From Eutypella sp. D-1 (lineage: Eukaryota > Ascomycota > Sordariomycetes > Xylariales > Diatrypaceae), in assembly GCA_023313575.1 (NCBI GenBank), contig JAJTTP010000010.1, positions 1,426,001-1,490,000 of the forward strand: a stretch of DNA of 64,000 nt. Direction: 5' to 3'. The translations under genes and the position numbers were made by a program. A model generated the notes under the pieces. That model searched no databases. It had not been told where the DNA came from and worked only from the letters and a program-made list of their open reading frames with translations. Shown piece after piece: positions 47,154 to 58,871 of this stretch. How positions within the stretch are numbered: the stretch's first letter is position 1; each line of letters opens with the position of its first letter.

Positions 47154-49307
47154 TCATAACATAAACCTAAACCCATTTTCCCCATTCTGCTGCAGCGGCC
47201 CGACCCCTCCGTCTCCCACAGACGGCGTGCCCGAGACGAGTCCCTGGGCCTCCTCGTCAATTGGCTCGGCTCCGGCACTCCCACCTCCCATCTCCGCCGC
47301 TGGCCCCGCGCGTCCCGCATCGAGCCGCCGGTTCACTATACCGAGGTAGAAGCGGAGGACGAGGGCGAGTAAGGCGACGGCGAGCATGGCGGCGGCGCAG
47401 GTCCACATGCCGGGCTCGAAGAACGGGGCGTGGCGAGCGGGGTAGAGTCGAGTGCCGATGAGGGGCCCACACTGGCCGACGAACTGGAGCAGCGCGAAGC
47501 CGCCGCCGCGACGGGAGTCGGAGGGCTGGTTATTCACGGACCAGGCGATGACGAGGACGACGACGTTGAAGAAGCCGATCGCGGCCGGGTAGACGGCGGC
47601 GTAGCGTAGACCGGGGGACAGCCCCAGCGGCCGCGCCAGCGCCAGAAACCCATACCCCACCGCCGACGCGGTTGCGTGCGCCGCAACGAACGGCGCCCGT
47701 TGCTGCGCCCGGTCCGACGCGCGCGCCGTCATTAGCACCGCCGCGAACGCTAGCAGGTACGGCGGCGCCGCCAGCCCCTGCGCCTCCAGCCTCGAGTACC
47801 CCATCTCTGTGAGGATCGTGGGCAGGAACACCGGCAGCGATGAGTACGCCATGTTAGCTAGGAAGAACATGGCGGCTGTGATCCACGCCTTCGGGTCCAG
47901 GAAGACCGAGAACAGCTCTCTCGACCTCAGGCCTCCCGCCGCCGCCGCAGGGGAAGTCTTCCCGTTCGCGCCCTTCCGCCGCCGTGGCCTCTCGTGCCGC
48001 ATGCGCAAGCGCGCCACCTTCTTCTCGCGCGCCGTCAGATACGTCGCGGCACTGGGGGAGTCGGGGATCACGCGCCAGGCGATGGTGGCGATGATGACGG
48101 AGGGGAAGCCCTCAATCAGGAAGAGCAGCCGCCAAGGCGCGATGGGACCGGATTCGGCGACCTTTAGGATAAGCCATGCTAGGGACGACGCGAACGATGT
48201 AGCAAGAGGGGCAGCTATATATATAAAGGGTAGCTCTCAGTATTGGCTCTTCTCTCTGTCATTGACTCTTATACAAGCCGAATATAGTACATAGAAGTAG
48301 CACAGAACTGATAGTGTATGACTATGGAAGGTACGAAACAAAGATGGACATACCCGAAATGAATATGGCTGTGCGGAAGGCGAGCTCGTGTCTCTTGAAG
48401 AAGAAGGACAGATAGAAGGGGACGCCAGTGAAGGCGGCCTCGCCAATGCCGAGGAGGGCGCGCAGGGCAATGAGGCCGGCGTAGGAGGTGCAGACGGCCT
48501 GCAGCGACGCGATGATGCCCCAAGACGCCACGATGACGGCGACGTAGATGTGCGCGGGTATCAGCCGCCAGAGAATCGACATCCACTCAAACCCGATGTA
48601 CGCGATGTAGAAGGCGCTCAGCGCCCAGTCATACCACTCGTCCCGCGGCGGCCGCGTCTGCAGGTCCTCCTCCATTCCTGCGATGCGTGCGTTTCCTATG
48701 TCTGTGCCGGGGGAGCAACGCCAAGTCAGGCGCGCGGGTCAGTATAGGCGCGAAGTAGGTAGAGATTTAACTGGAATAAACCCAGAACCTGAGTTTCGGA
48801 TACAGGGGAAAGCAACGCACTCGACCTATCCAGGAATGCAATCATATAGCATAGACTGAGGAAGAGCACCAGACGCCTATCGAATTTGCGAACGACAGCT
48901 CTCTCCTCGTCCGGGGTATAGAGCTCGAAGCTAGCGACGGTGCTCGTGCTCACTCTGCTGTCGCGTGTCATTGAGCTGCTGCTATTGCTACTGCGCCCAC
49001 TCGCACCTCCCCTGCTATCTTGGCCACCACCATATCTCTCCCCTTCTTCTGCATATATGTCGTATCTCCCCTCGTCAGTGCTAGCGTGGTCAAACTCGCG
49101 ACGCGCATACCGTCCCCGGTCGCTCTGCGCCCTGCTGCGGTCTTGTAGCTCGTACACATGGTCGCCTGTGATACCGATGGGGTCGGAGCCGTCGCTGTCG
49201 CTGTCGGGAGTCATTATGTGGGCGCCCGTTTGCGCAGAGGTAGAGGAATCGGAAGGGAAGGGCGACGCGGCGCCACGGAGGTTGTCGCCGTTTCTTTCAG
49301 CAGCCAT
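47154..49307 (-). CDS. MFS permease, anion:cation symporter family (Dal5/Tna1-like)
   Basis: Three exons, 48821-49307, 48354-48701 and 47154-48214, join in frame (both phase 1) to 631 aa. The start is the first ATG of the open frame (MAAERNGDNL). Residues 1 to about 140 form a hydrophilic Ser/Asp/Arg-rich cytoplasmic extension. Family marks follow: FDRRLVLFLSLCYMIAFLDRS/NIGNARIAGMEEDLQ across the first junction, EWYDWALSAFYIAYIGFEWMS, LIALRALLGIGEAAFTGVPFYLSFFFKRHELAFRTAIFIS, then APWRLLFLIEGFPSVIIATIAWRVIPDSP. About twelve hydrophobic segments are expected. Family members take up vitamins, allantoate or other organic anions at the plasma membrane; the substrate cannot be told from this sequence. 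The C-terminal tail is short and Gly-rich. Confidence 0.9.
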
Positions 49308-51126
49308 TGTCGTCGTCGTGAGCGGGCGCGTTTCCTCGTCGATATACCGGATAACTAGCGAACGATATTTGCCGGCCTGCCCGACACAGGCAAAAAAGAG
49401 AGACAGAAACGGAGAAAGAGTGTACTCAGATCTGAATGAGGGTGAGGGGAGGCCAGACGACTTGGGGTGGGGAGTAGACAAATGTCAACGTCACGACACG
49501 GCGGCGGCGGCGGGTCCCGTAAAGAAGAACCCGTGCATTCTCGGCGAATGTCGTATGACGAGAAATATCCGAAGTTTCAAGTACGAGTAAGACTATACTA
49601 CCTTGAATGATAGATAGTCCGAACCACGAGGGCCAATTGAGAGAGTGTGAGAGTGAGAGTCTACTCTTGAAATGAGGAAGTGAGGAAAGAGGAGGAAAGG
49701 AGAAAGCGGAAAGGTTCAGCGCAAGGGGGTTCGAAGTTGCTGGATCCTTGTCAGGCCAGAATTTAACGCTCTAAAGACAACTGTGACATAATATGTCGCC
49801 CTATTATTGACTTAATGACCAAACCTAACAACTTAAACCTCCTATAAACCAACCCACATTTGCCATATTTGGATATCTGCAACGGCCGTGCTCAATAAAT
49901 CCCAGCGCCAGGAGCAGAAGTTCGTCCGCCCGCCCCTTAAATCCATAATAATTATGATCATATCTAGTTTAGGCCGCAAGGTAGGATAAGGTCATTGCAT
50001 TGTAAGAGAGGCATCAAGTTCTACAGGGTGCAAAACTCCCTTCTATGACCTAGATAAAAGATGTGTATTACACACAGTGAAGGGCGAAGCTCTTGCATAC
50101 CATACACAACAAGCAGTTATTTATAGAGACATGAAGGGTTTATATTGATTAGAAAAAAGTAATTTGAGATTCTTGATTTTTCCGTCTAATTCGTGATATA
50201 TATGCAGAGCATTATACGACATGGGCTTTCCAGGTAAATTCAACAGCTCCTCAGGGAGAATGAAGAATTCTCGCCGAGGGGGGTTTTTGGAATTTTACAA
50301 AGAAGCCCCTCCCCCTTAGCCAGGACATATTTCAACAACAGTACCACCACCGACATCAACGACAGTCCACCCCCTTTATCCAGAACGGAAAAAAGTGGGT
50401 AGCGTCGAAGCACAACACAATACATACACACTCATTCGCACACTCACACACGCCACCACGCGTTCTCTCCTTTGCACACTGCTATCCACAAAGCATGATA
50501 AGCCCCACCTTGCCCCTGCCCCTCCAGTTCCAAGCCGACCTCGCCTCAATCGACACGACGTACCGCATAGACGACGTCCTCCAAACTCCGCGCCCCCGCA
50601 AACGACCCGGGCCTCCCGCTTGACACAAAAAACATTAGAAATAAAAAAAGAATAATCTGGGTTGCCAGGACGCCCCGCGCCAAAAAGGGCACGGGGGAGT
50701 GACCCTGCGTGGCGCCAGGCTTCGAAACCCGCCGTGATGGGGGGTTCCGGCGATCTCCTCGGTTACAAGAGGCTGCGGGTCGAGGGGTCTGTCTTCGTAC
50801 ATGCGTACTTAACCGCTGGCCCCACCACGACAGGGAAAACAAATAAAAAAAAGTAAGTGACAAGAATATCGAGCGTGAGGTCGTGTCCGTGCTCAGAAAA
50901 AAAGGCCGTCGCGGTTCCGGTCAAGAGGATAGACGGCCGCGCTATGCCGCAACACGTGTCAAGTGCGCGGTGGTATGGAAAGGGCGGGTCGACCTCCGAC
51001 GACGAAAGGGTATCGAAGCGTAAGAATCGCGAAGAGAAGAGGTAAAAGGGGTTTTCGAAAAACAAAACAAGAATAGACCTTTATAAGGAAAACAGACATG
51101 GCAGATGCCGATCATATACGTGACAT
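49308..51126. other. Intergenic region upstream of MFS permease, downstream of MSB2
   Basis: There is no supported gene in this 1.8 kb. A frame stays open upstream of the MFS start but contains no earlier ATG. A pyrimidine/CA-rich stretch lies at about 50410-50470. The rest should include the MSB2 3' UTR. Confidence 0.5.
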
Positions 51127-54066
51127 TTAGTTCCAGCCGAGCGAGTTCTCGGCGGCGACTGGCGCCGAGATGTTGGCGGTCCGAGCCGAGTTCTGGCCTC
51201 CGCTCCTCCCGCTGCCCTGGCTGTCGCGCGTGTTACCCGCCACCCCGCCGTATCCAGTGAAGTCCCGGCTAAGCAGTGCGCCGCCCATGAGCGGGGGGCT
51301 ACCGCCGGCCTGTCGCATTTCCGAGTTTGACATGACGGAGCTGCTTCGCTTGTGCGCCTGCTTCTTCTTCTTGTACCGGCGAGCAATAATGAACATGGCA
51401 GCTCCGTAGGCACCAGCAACCGAAGCAGCACCAACAGCGATACCAGCCGCCATACCCTTCTGGCTGCTTGTAGTTCCGCCGCCGTCGCCGCCACCGCTGA
51501 AGGGGTCGTTGTTCGGGGCGCCAGTGTTGCCCGGCTTTCCATCGTTGTTACCATTCTCGTTCCCGGGACCATCTAGCGTAGACCCAAGAATGATATCGAT
51601 GGCAGGGTTGATCTCGCGGGTCAGGTTACGGACGAGGGGCGTCTCGTGGTTGTACAGCTCGGACTGAGGGATCTTCACGTCCAATCTGAGCTGGTCAACG
51701 GCTTCCTCGGGGAAGTAGATAAGAGCCTGCGACGTGATATAGCCAAGCGGTTTCGACGTGTCGTACGGTTCAATGCTTAGCATCTGGATCCGTTCATCAC
51801 CAGCTTCAAAGCCACCGGCGTGAGCAAGAGCCTGGGGCATAAGAGAGAAGATTTGGGCAGCCGCCAGAGGGTTGGTCGCAATGAACTCATAGTTCTCCGC
51901 GTAGAGGAACGAGATCTGGATGAGCTGAGTGCCGTTGGGCTGGTTGGGGACATCGTTGGGCGTAATGGCCTTGGGAAGACTGGTTGGGATACCCGTGGAC
52001 GTGGCGGTAGGAACTTCTCCGGTGGTGATTGTCTTCGACGACGGCTGCTGAATAATGGAAGTCGGAAGCCAGGTCGTGACACCTGTGAGAGTCTTGGTGA
52101 CCGGAAGACTCGTCATATCGGGCTCCGTTGTAGTAATTGGTGCACTAGTAGTCGTCGGGGGGGCGACAGTCGTCGTGGGTGCCGATGAAATCGTGGTCGG
52201 GACGAACGAGCTAATGGTTGAAGGGGGCTCGGTGGACGTCTCCGTGGGGAACGTCGCATTGTACTCGGACGATGAGGTCAAGATCGGGGCCGTTGTGTTG
52301 AGGCTCACAGTAGGGGGTGGCGTAGGAAGCGTGCTGTTCTGGGGGACCTCGGTAGGAGCCGTAGTCGGGGGTGCCGTGATCGAGCCGGAGCTGGTACCAT
52401 TAACGATCGGAGTATCGGTAGGGACGGTCGGCGCATCGGTGCTGGATACAGTGGGGAGGATGGTCTCGCTAGAGAAAGTAGGGATCCCCGTAGTAGAGTT
52501 GGCTATCTCGGTGCTGCTGGGCTCGGGGAAAAGTGTCGGTAGTAACCCGCCATCCGATGTCGTTGAATTACCAATCTCGCCTGAGGTCGTTGTAGGGTCA
52601 GGGAAAAGAGTTGGCAGAAGCCCACCCTCGCCTGTAGTCGTCGCGGTACTGTTAGCGATGTCAGAAGTGGTCGACGGGTCCGGGAATAACGTCGGAAGCA
52701 GTCCGCCACCCTCGGAGGACGTTTGGGTCGAGTTGGCTATGTCGCCAGTCGTGGTCGTAGGATCAGGGAAGAGAGTCGGCAACAATCCACCCTCGGAAGA
52801 TGTTTCGGTAGAGTTGGCTACATCACCCGTCGTCGTAGGGTCAGGGAACAGAGTAGGTAGCAATCCACCCTCGGAAGATGTTTCGGTCGAATTAGCTACG
52901 TCACCCGTCGTCGTCGTAGGGTCAGGGAACAGAGTAGGCAACAGTCCGCCTTCCTTCGACGTCTCCGTAGCGTTTGCACCACCCTCGGTCGAGGTCGTAG
53001 GATCGGGGAATAGCGTGGGCAGTAGTCCCCCTTCCTCAGACGTCTCAGTCGCATTCGCGCCACCTTCGCTCGTAGTTGTTGGGTCAGGGAACAAAGTGGG
53101 TAGCAATCCACCCTCCTTAGACGTCTCCGTAGCGTTCGCACTGCTGTCGGTCGATGTTGTAGGGTCAGGGAATAGCGTAGGCAACAGCCCGCCACCCTCT
53201 GTGGATGTCTCAGTAGCACTCGCGCTGTCATCAGTCGAGGTAGTAGGTTCAGGGAGCAGCGTAGGCAACAAGGTCAAGTCCAAACCTCCCGAGGTCTCAG
53301 TGGAGCTCTCAACGCCAGTTTCCGTGGCATTGGCAGTGGGCTCAGCGGTGGTTGTCGAAGACTCCTCGGTCGGAAAGAGTGGCGGCAGTAGTCCACCGTC
53401 AGACGTTTCGGTCGTCTGGGTCGCGGCGGACTTGGTGTCGGTAACGGTACTCGTCGGGTCCAGCGGGTCGAGAATGCCCGTAATGATGCCTCCCAGGCCA
53501 CCACCCTCGCTCGACGTCGATACCTCGTATTTGGATGAAGGCGACACAATACCAGTTGGCGCGAGAAGGATACCTGACGATGTCTGTTGTGACTCCTCCG
53601 TCGATGTGGCCGATGTAGTCGACGAAATGTCGGACTCTGTTGTCGTGGTGCTAGACTCGCCGAGGCCGGGGAGATTGATGGGGGGCAAGAGAGTAAGTCC
53701 CGGCTCGTCCTCCGTCGAAGTAGGCTTCCCAGTAGCACTGCTCGTTCCGCTGCTAGTTCCAGTCCTCGTTCCAGTCTGGGACGACGTCGTGGATGAGGAA
53801 GACTCCGACTGTACCAAATCTGGTGGGTCAACCAAACTGGAGATCAAATCGCCCAGTCCCAGGTTGTCCGATCTGGCCTCTGAAGCGGACGGAGTCGATT
53901 CCAACTCCGGGCTCCCCGTAGACGTTTCTGGGTCCAAACTCGTGATCGTGTGGTTCGTCCACTGGCGCTTCACCTGTCTCGGATAATAGATCTTCGGCCT
54001 GTCACCCTGAGCGCTGGCAAGCGTGGTCAGGGCCAGACAGGCCGCCAAAAAAGAGTTCGTATGCAT
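51127..54066 (-). CDS. MSB2: Msb2-type signalling mucin
   Basis: This intronless gene encodes 979 aa. The N-terminal signal peptide is MHTNSFLAACLALTTLASA. Most of the ectodomain is Ser/Thr/Pro-rich and suited to O-glycosylation. It includes about eleven tandem units of 25-36 residues built on GGLLPTLFPDP (about residues 225-515), most with an N-x-T/S sequon. A folded membrane-proximal domain follows: TQLIQISFLYAENYEFIATN, NPLAAAQIFSLMP, GYITSQALIYFPEEAVDQLR, and IPQSELYN, resembling the conserved cleavage/HMSD part of fungal Msb2. Then come one transmembrane helix (GMAAGIAVGAASVAGAYGAAMF), a lysine/arginine anchor RRYKKKK and an approximately 80-residue tail. Known role: Msb2 senses surfaces or osmotic stress upstream of Cdc42 and the Kss1/Pmk1-type MAP kinase pathway. 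The 643-codon plus-strand frame opposite is an antisense shadow. The identity rests on architecture and the membrane-proximal domain. Confidence 0.84.
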   Translation of the reverse strand: MHTNSFLAACLALTTLASAQGDRPKIYYPRQVKRQWTNHTITSLDPETSTGSPELESTPSASEARSDNLGLGDLISSLVDPPDLVQSESSSSTTSSQTGTRTGTSSGTSSATGKPTSTEDEPGLTLLPPINLPGLGESSTTTTESDISSTTSATSTEESQQTSSGILLAPTGIVSPSSKYEVSTSSEGGGLGGIITGILDPLDPTSTVTDTKSAATQTTETSDGGLLPPLFPTEESSTTTAEPTANATETGVESSTETSGGLDLTLLPTLLPEPTTSTDDSASATETSTEGGGLLPTLFPDPTTSTDSSANATETSKEGGLLPTLFPDPTTTSEGGANATETSEEGGLLPTLFPDPTTSTEGGANATETSKEGGLLPTLFPDPTTTTGDVANSTETSSEGGLLPTLFPDPTTTGDVANSTETSSEGGLLPTLFPDPTTTTGDIANSTQTSSEGGGLLPTLFPDPSTTSDIANSTATTTGEGGLLPTLFPDPTTTSGEIGNSTTSDGGLLPTLFPEPSSTEIANSTTGIPTFSSETILPTVSSTDAPTVPTDTPIVNGTSSGSITAPPTTAPTEVPQNSTLPTPPPTVSLNTTAPILTSSSEYNATFPTETSTEPPSTISSFVPTTISSAPTTTVAPPTTTSAPITTTEPDMTSLPVTKTLTGVTTWLPTSIIQQPSSKTITTGEVPTATSTGIPTSLPKAITPNDVPNQPNGTQLIQISFLYAENYEFIATNPLAAAQIFSLMPQALAHAGGFEAGDERIQMLSIEPYDTSKPLGYITSQALIYFPEEAVDQLRLDVKIPQSELYNHETPLVRNLTREINPAIDIILGSTLDGPGNENGNNDGKPGNTGAPNNDPFSGGGDGGGTTSSQKGMAAGIAVGAASVAGAYGAAMFIIARRYKKKKQAHKRSSSVMSNSEMRQAGGSPPLMGGALLSRDFTGYGGVAGNTRDSQGSGRSGGQNSARTANISAPVAAENSLGWN
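52500..53400 (-). repeat. Coding tandem repeat array in MSB2
   Basis: About eleven degenerate units of roughly 75-110 bp encode GGLLPTLFPDP-type peptides, differing mainly in the Thr/Ser-rich spacer. The units keep the reading frame. The middle units are nearly identical, suggesting recent duplication or slippage. Confidence 0.85.
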
Positions 54067-54935
54067 CGCGACCAGGTAATGTTCAGCTTCTTCTTGTAGA
54101 TTCTTAAGTGTCGTGAGTGGTCTTGGTGTTTAGCCAAGACGTGTATAATGTTTGAATGATTGTATGCTGTTTGTGCCTTCATGCGAATGTAAGTAATCCA
54201 AGTCGGTCAGGGGTAATTAGACCGAGTTTCGCTTACTTTGTCAGGGCAATCTGAAGAACGAATGTACTTGACAATAATGTCAACGAGTGTATGTTTTACT
54301 GTTCCACATCATTATGTTAGTTGACCTCGACGATGACAATGACATGCAAGAGATCCGCCCGATGGTTTAAAGATATGGTCACTGCACAACGCCATGACCA
54401 TGTCTTTCTTCGACTGCCGCCGACACCAGCCACCGTTAGTTGGAAAGCCTGAGCCAACTTACTCTTCTTGACCAAGAGATACTTGGATTGTCCCCAACGC
54501 TGATTTTCAAAAGAGTGACGCGACGATGAAAATCGTCAATTAATAATAAGCAAGTTTATTGTCGCAATGGACGGTTGTGTGTACTGAATGTGTCTCAATG
54601 AGGCATTTGGCAGGACTTGCTATGCCGCAGGCGTTCCTCCACGCTTGCTCGATTCGGGGGTTGGCGCGATCGAACGGGGATGTAGTGGAAGAGGTCTCGG
54701 GCTGAGAGACGTTCGACGCCGAGAAGGATATTGTCGTCGAAAGGAATCCCTAACGAGGTCGGCGGAGGAGCGAAAAAGAAGGACAAGGCAGCCTAAGGCA
54801 CAGGATTGTGGAAGACAAAGCCGAGAAAAGAAGGGGAAAGGAGCGAAATGAAAGACGGGAACTGGCACACCACATAGGTTGACAGGACAAGGTCAAGCAC
54901 TGAAGAGAAGCACGCAACGGACGCACGCACGGGGA

Positions 54936-54965
54936 GACACACACACACACGCACACATACACACA
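54936..54965. repeat. CA dinucleotide microsatellite
   Basis: ACACACACAC with a few G/T interruptions, followed by a nine-G run at about 54972-54980. Confidence 0.85.
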
Positions 54966-57900
54966 TGCAATGGGGGGGGGGAGAGCGGGAAACAAGCAGA
55001 AACAGATCTAGTAATTGGGGAGGGATGGGTGAAGGGCAGAAGAGGGCCAGACTGGGGGTCCCTAGTCGGTTGGCCAGGTATATGATTGGTAGGCGGCGTA
55101 GTACTTCTTTCTGGTGATACCCTGCCAGGGCTCTTCTTCCCACCCAAAGCCACCCAGGCACTGCCAGCACTGCTATATCAAGTTAGTCCCGCTAAGAAGA
55201 CGAAAGACCTGGCATCAAGCCAAGCTAGACAAGACAGGCAAGAATAGGCAAGACAGGCAAGAGAGGTATGTCTGTCTATGCAGGTTGTTGGTATGTATAG
55301 AAGCAGTTTTATTAAGACCCAGGGGTTTGAAGATGAGACCTTACGAAACGGGCTCTCTTCAAAGTGAGAGAACGCTCGTTAAGGTATGCGGATGTTCGTC
55401 ATCCCAGAAATATAAAGAATCTAAGAAGAGAGTCATCATCTGATAGATAACCAGATATAAGAAAAAAAAAGAAGGGGGGAGAGATGGCGGGAGACAGACA
55501 TGATAATTCCTCGCCCTAATTACTATCCTTCCCTTGCCCTGACCACTCCTCTCTCTCTCCTCTCCGCGCATTGTTCCCTGCAGGTACAAAGGGCAACCAA
55601 TGGATCAGTGGATGCATTATTGAATTCATAATTCCCACAAGTGACAAGAGTAATACCGAGAAGAGAAAATTGTTAGTTAAGAGTGGCAGAAGTGGCGTTC
55701 ATAGGTGACAACTAATTTGCAGTAGTTATGGAGATACTAACTATGTAGGTAGGTATTCCGCACGCCGTACGACCGAAAAGGGAGACGGAGCCCTGGAGGT
55801 GGAGACGTTTCGCCTGTAACAATTTGGCTATGTTCAAGCCCGTTGGCTGTGCAGGTGCTGGATATTTTAGTGTACGCCTATGCCTATGTAGGTATATTTT
55901 CGGTATATTTTATTCCAGGCTTGCGTTTAATTTGCCATAAACAGACTGGCGGCATCCATGGATAGTGGTTCCATTTTCCCCACGACTTACCGAAACAAAA
56001 TTATGCAGGAAGAATGAAGGGCGCGATGCCCAGATAGACAGATAGACGGTGCATTATTATTGGGGATACGGTGCCAGACCTTTACCTGCCTTGCCTGCCA
56101 ACCTGTCTAAGTATGTCTATACAGGGAAGGGAAGCCTGTAAGAGGAAGACACGTACAGTGTGAGACGATGGCGATCTTGTAGATCATAAGTACCTAAGTA
56201 GCAGCTAAATGTTGTCCAACTGGGTTAGACCTTGAGCAGACCGTTGGCGGACCCAATCCCCTAACCCCCCTACACAACACCAACACCACCACCACGGGGC
56301 TACCACCACCCACCGCCCCCCTTTATAACATCCCAAGCGGCCGTCCTGCCGCCGTCGTGGGACTTCTAGGACTTGTTCCTGGCCTATTTTAATACTACCT
56401 AGGTAGATACTATGTACATAAGTACAACTAATTAAATACTTACATTCCCGCTTCTACACCTAGGCATGCTCAGTCAGGATACCGAGGGGACACTCTAACG
56501 CCGACACAAGCTTTAACCAAGTGGTGAAAATGGAGAGCTCGGGATAATCTCATATTCGTCAGCCTTAGCTCCCCTCAGATTGGGACAGCTACGTGCCTCA
56601 TCCAATATATGATCGGTGCTCCTCGGCAGACTGGTGTGCGGCAGAACCGATTTTCTTCGGCGTTGTTCGGTTAGATGAGGGGGGCGGAGATCAAGGGATC
56701 CAGGCCGGCACGCATCAAATCAGTCAATCAGTCAACCAAACCCATCAATCAATCAAATCAAGCAAGTTCTGGAATGCTGCGCCTTCCCGCACCCCCTTCC
56801 ACGATGCCCACGCTGCCGACACGGCGACGGCTACGCGGGTATGTACATCTGTATGATATGTATGCAGACTAGACCGGACGGGCTCAAGTGGTAACCGGTA
56901 AGAGAGAGAGACGCTCTGCCTACCTCCTGTCCATAGCTCAGGCACGACACATCAGCACAGGCTCAAACAGGGCCATGGAGTGGGCTAAAGTTAGAGAATA
57001 TCCATGGATCCCCGTTGAATTTCTGGTTTGCTCATTTTTCCATTATGATTTTCAAAATTCCTTGTAGCTATTCCTCAAATAACCCCGTGGGTTTCTTAGT
57101 TAGTAGATCCTACGCGGCCTGGTCTGGCGATCGTTGATCTTAGGTCTCTCTACTTTTAGCCCAGCCTGCCCTATCCTACCCTGCCCCGCTCATGCTCTGC
57201 TTGCCTTGCTCTACAGGTCTATATAATCTCTGCCAACCTGTATATCATGCCCCCAGAACATCTGATCCAATGGGTACGATACAATGTGACGCGATAACAG
57301 AGATTGATTGATCAACTGCCGGCCATGAGAGTGGGAGGCACTTTTACAATGTTACCTCGATGTACGTGCGTGTATGTATGTGTATATGTGCGTGTGAACT
57401 ATGTATAGCAGCAGCATATTATATTCGGGATATACCGCCCCCTCGCCCCCTATAAGTAACGGCAGACAGATCGCACGGAGAATACCACACCACCGCATAC
57501 CATGGTAAATGTGGGAGGTATGCTCGTCCACAATGCACCAACAGACAACCAGTCTACGAGCCAGCCTATAGATAGGCACGCAGATATTTGATATTTGGTT
57601 CGAATGCATGCGCGGGAAATATCGATGCTACCCAAAGTATGTGCAAAAAAGCGACGTGCAGCAGCAGCAGCATGGCCTGCATGCTTGCCTACCTACTTAC
57701 CTACCTATCAACTATCTACCCGCACGCACCTATTTAGGTCCCTTTACTGCTGCAGTAGACGGCAGGCCGGGCGGCCAGTGAGACAAGCCCCAAGCACATC
57801 ACCATTACCACCTTACCAGACATTGGTTGGCTGGATTACATACATATCCATTAGTAGGTATCTAGATATGTGTGTAGCATGTAGTAATACCCCAATCCCC

Positions 57901-58464
57901 CAAAGGCCCCATCAGATATGTATAGTAGTAGTAAAAAAAACTCGATAAACCGATCCAGCTACAGGTAGCGGCAGGCGGATTCAGGTGGCTGCGCCACCCT
58001 CGAACGAACATTGGAACATGTGGAACTTCTTCCAATTATCACGAACTTTGTGGGAGGAAGGGAGGGGGGGGACAGTACCTGGCGGTTTTCGACAAACGCG
58101 CGTGCAGATATAATCCGATTTGGAAAGGCCTTTTTTAGGAGGGCAAGCCGTCTGGTCTCCCCATCCTTCGTACCCGTCCGTCTTTGCCCGCCCGTGTTAG
58201 TGTGGTGTGGTGTGGTATGGCCCGTGATCCCCCGGCCAGGTCAGGTCGAGGTGGGACCAACGTTAAAAATCTCCTGCCTTAGCTCATCCTCGGGGGCTTC
58301 GAGGAGGAGGCGCCTCCAATATTACGTGCCTCTCCCGATATTGCGCCCACATACAACCACGCAACCCCCAAGCACTTGAGCGGGTAGGCTTGAGAGAGAA
58401 TTCATTAGTCAGTTATGGCGTAGTAATACATGCGTGCACAGCATTGCACAAGACATATCCATGA

Positions 58465-58486
58465 ATGGATGGATGGATGGATGGAT
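58465..58486. repeat. ATGG tetranucleotide microsatellite
   Basis: Five consecutive ATGG units plus AT, read directly. Confidence 0.9.
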
Positions 58487-58854
58487 AGATTGGCACACAG
58501 GTATGTACTATTTCATAACTGTAACTTACGACGACTCTGGAAGTACCTTGTGGACGAGTAGGCTGGTACATGGACTCGCTTTTTTTCACTTCCATATCTC
58601 ACTTTCCAGTACGCATTGTCGATGATATTACGTCCATGGATTGTCGAGATTTGTTGTTTCCTAGATGGCCAGACTGGCCGAATGATCTACTTGATCTTCT
58701 TACGATTTTCATCTTATAGCGCCCGTGCTTTGCCTTCATCACGGGGCTGCGAGCAGGCAAGCAGGGCAAGCACGCTGGCTGGTATGAGAATAACAGGTTT
58801 AGGATACTCCCTAATAATGTAACGACAAACGACTCGTATGTGTTAATGTGTGTG

Positions 58855-58871
58855 TACTTCGTACCTAGGTA
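58855..58871. repeat. Fused TACTTCGTA and TACCTAGGTA motifs
   Basis: The two recurrent intergenic motifs overlap here as TACTTCGTACCTAGGTA, showing that they are parts of one larger dispersed element. Confidence 0.7.

Noticed and set aside
49308..49481. N-terminal extension of the MFS permease
   Set aside because: The frame is open but starts from TTG with no ATG before 49307, so it is most likely 5' UTR.
52055..53986. 643-codon plus-strand open frame, Val/Gly/Ser-rich
   Set aside because: It is exactly antisense to the MSB2 repeat array; the repeat codons keep the opposite frame open. The minus-strand reading has a signal peptide, transmembrane helix and conserved domain.
57352..57635. Small minus-strand frames with repeated Tyr/Ile/Thr
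   Set aside because: Produced by GTATGTGTA-type simple sequence; no coding signature.
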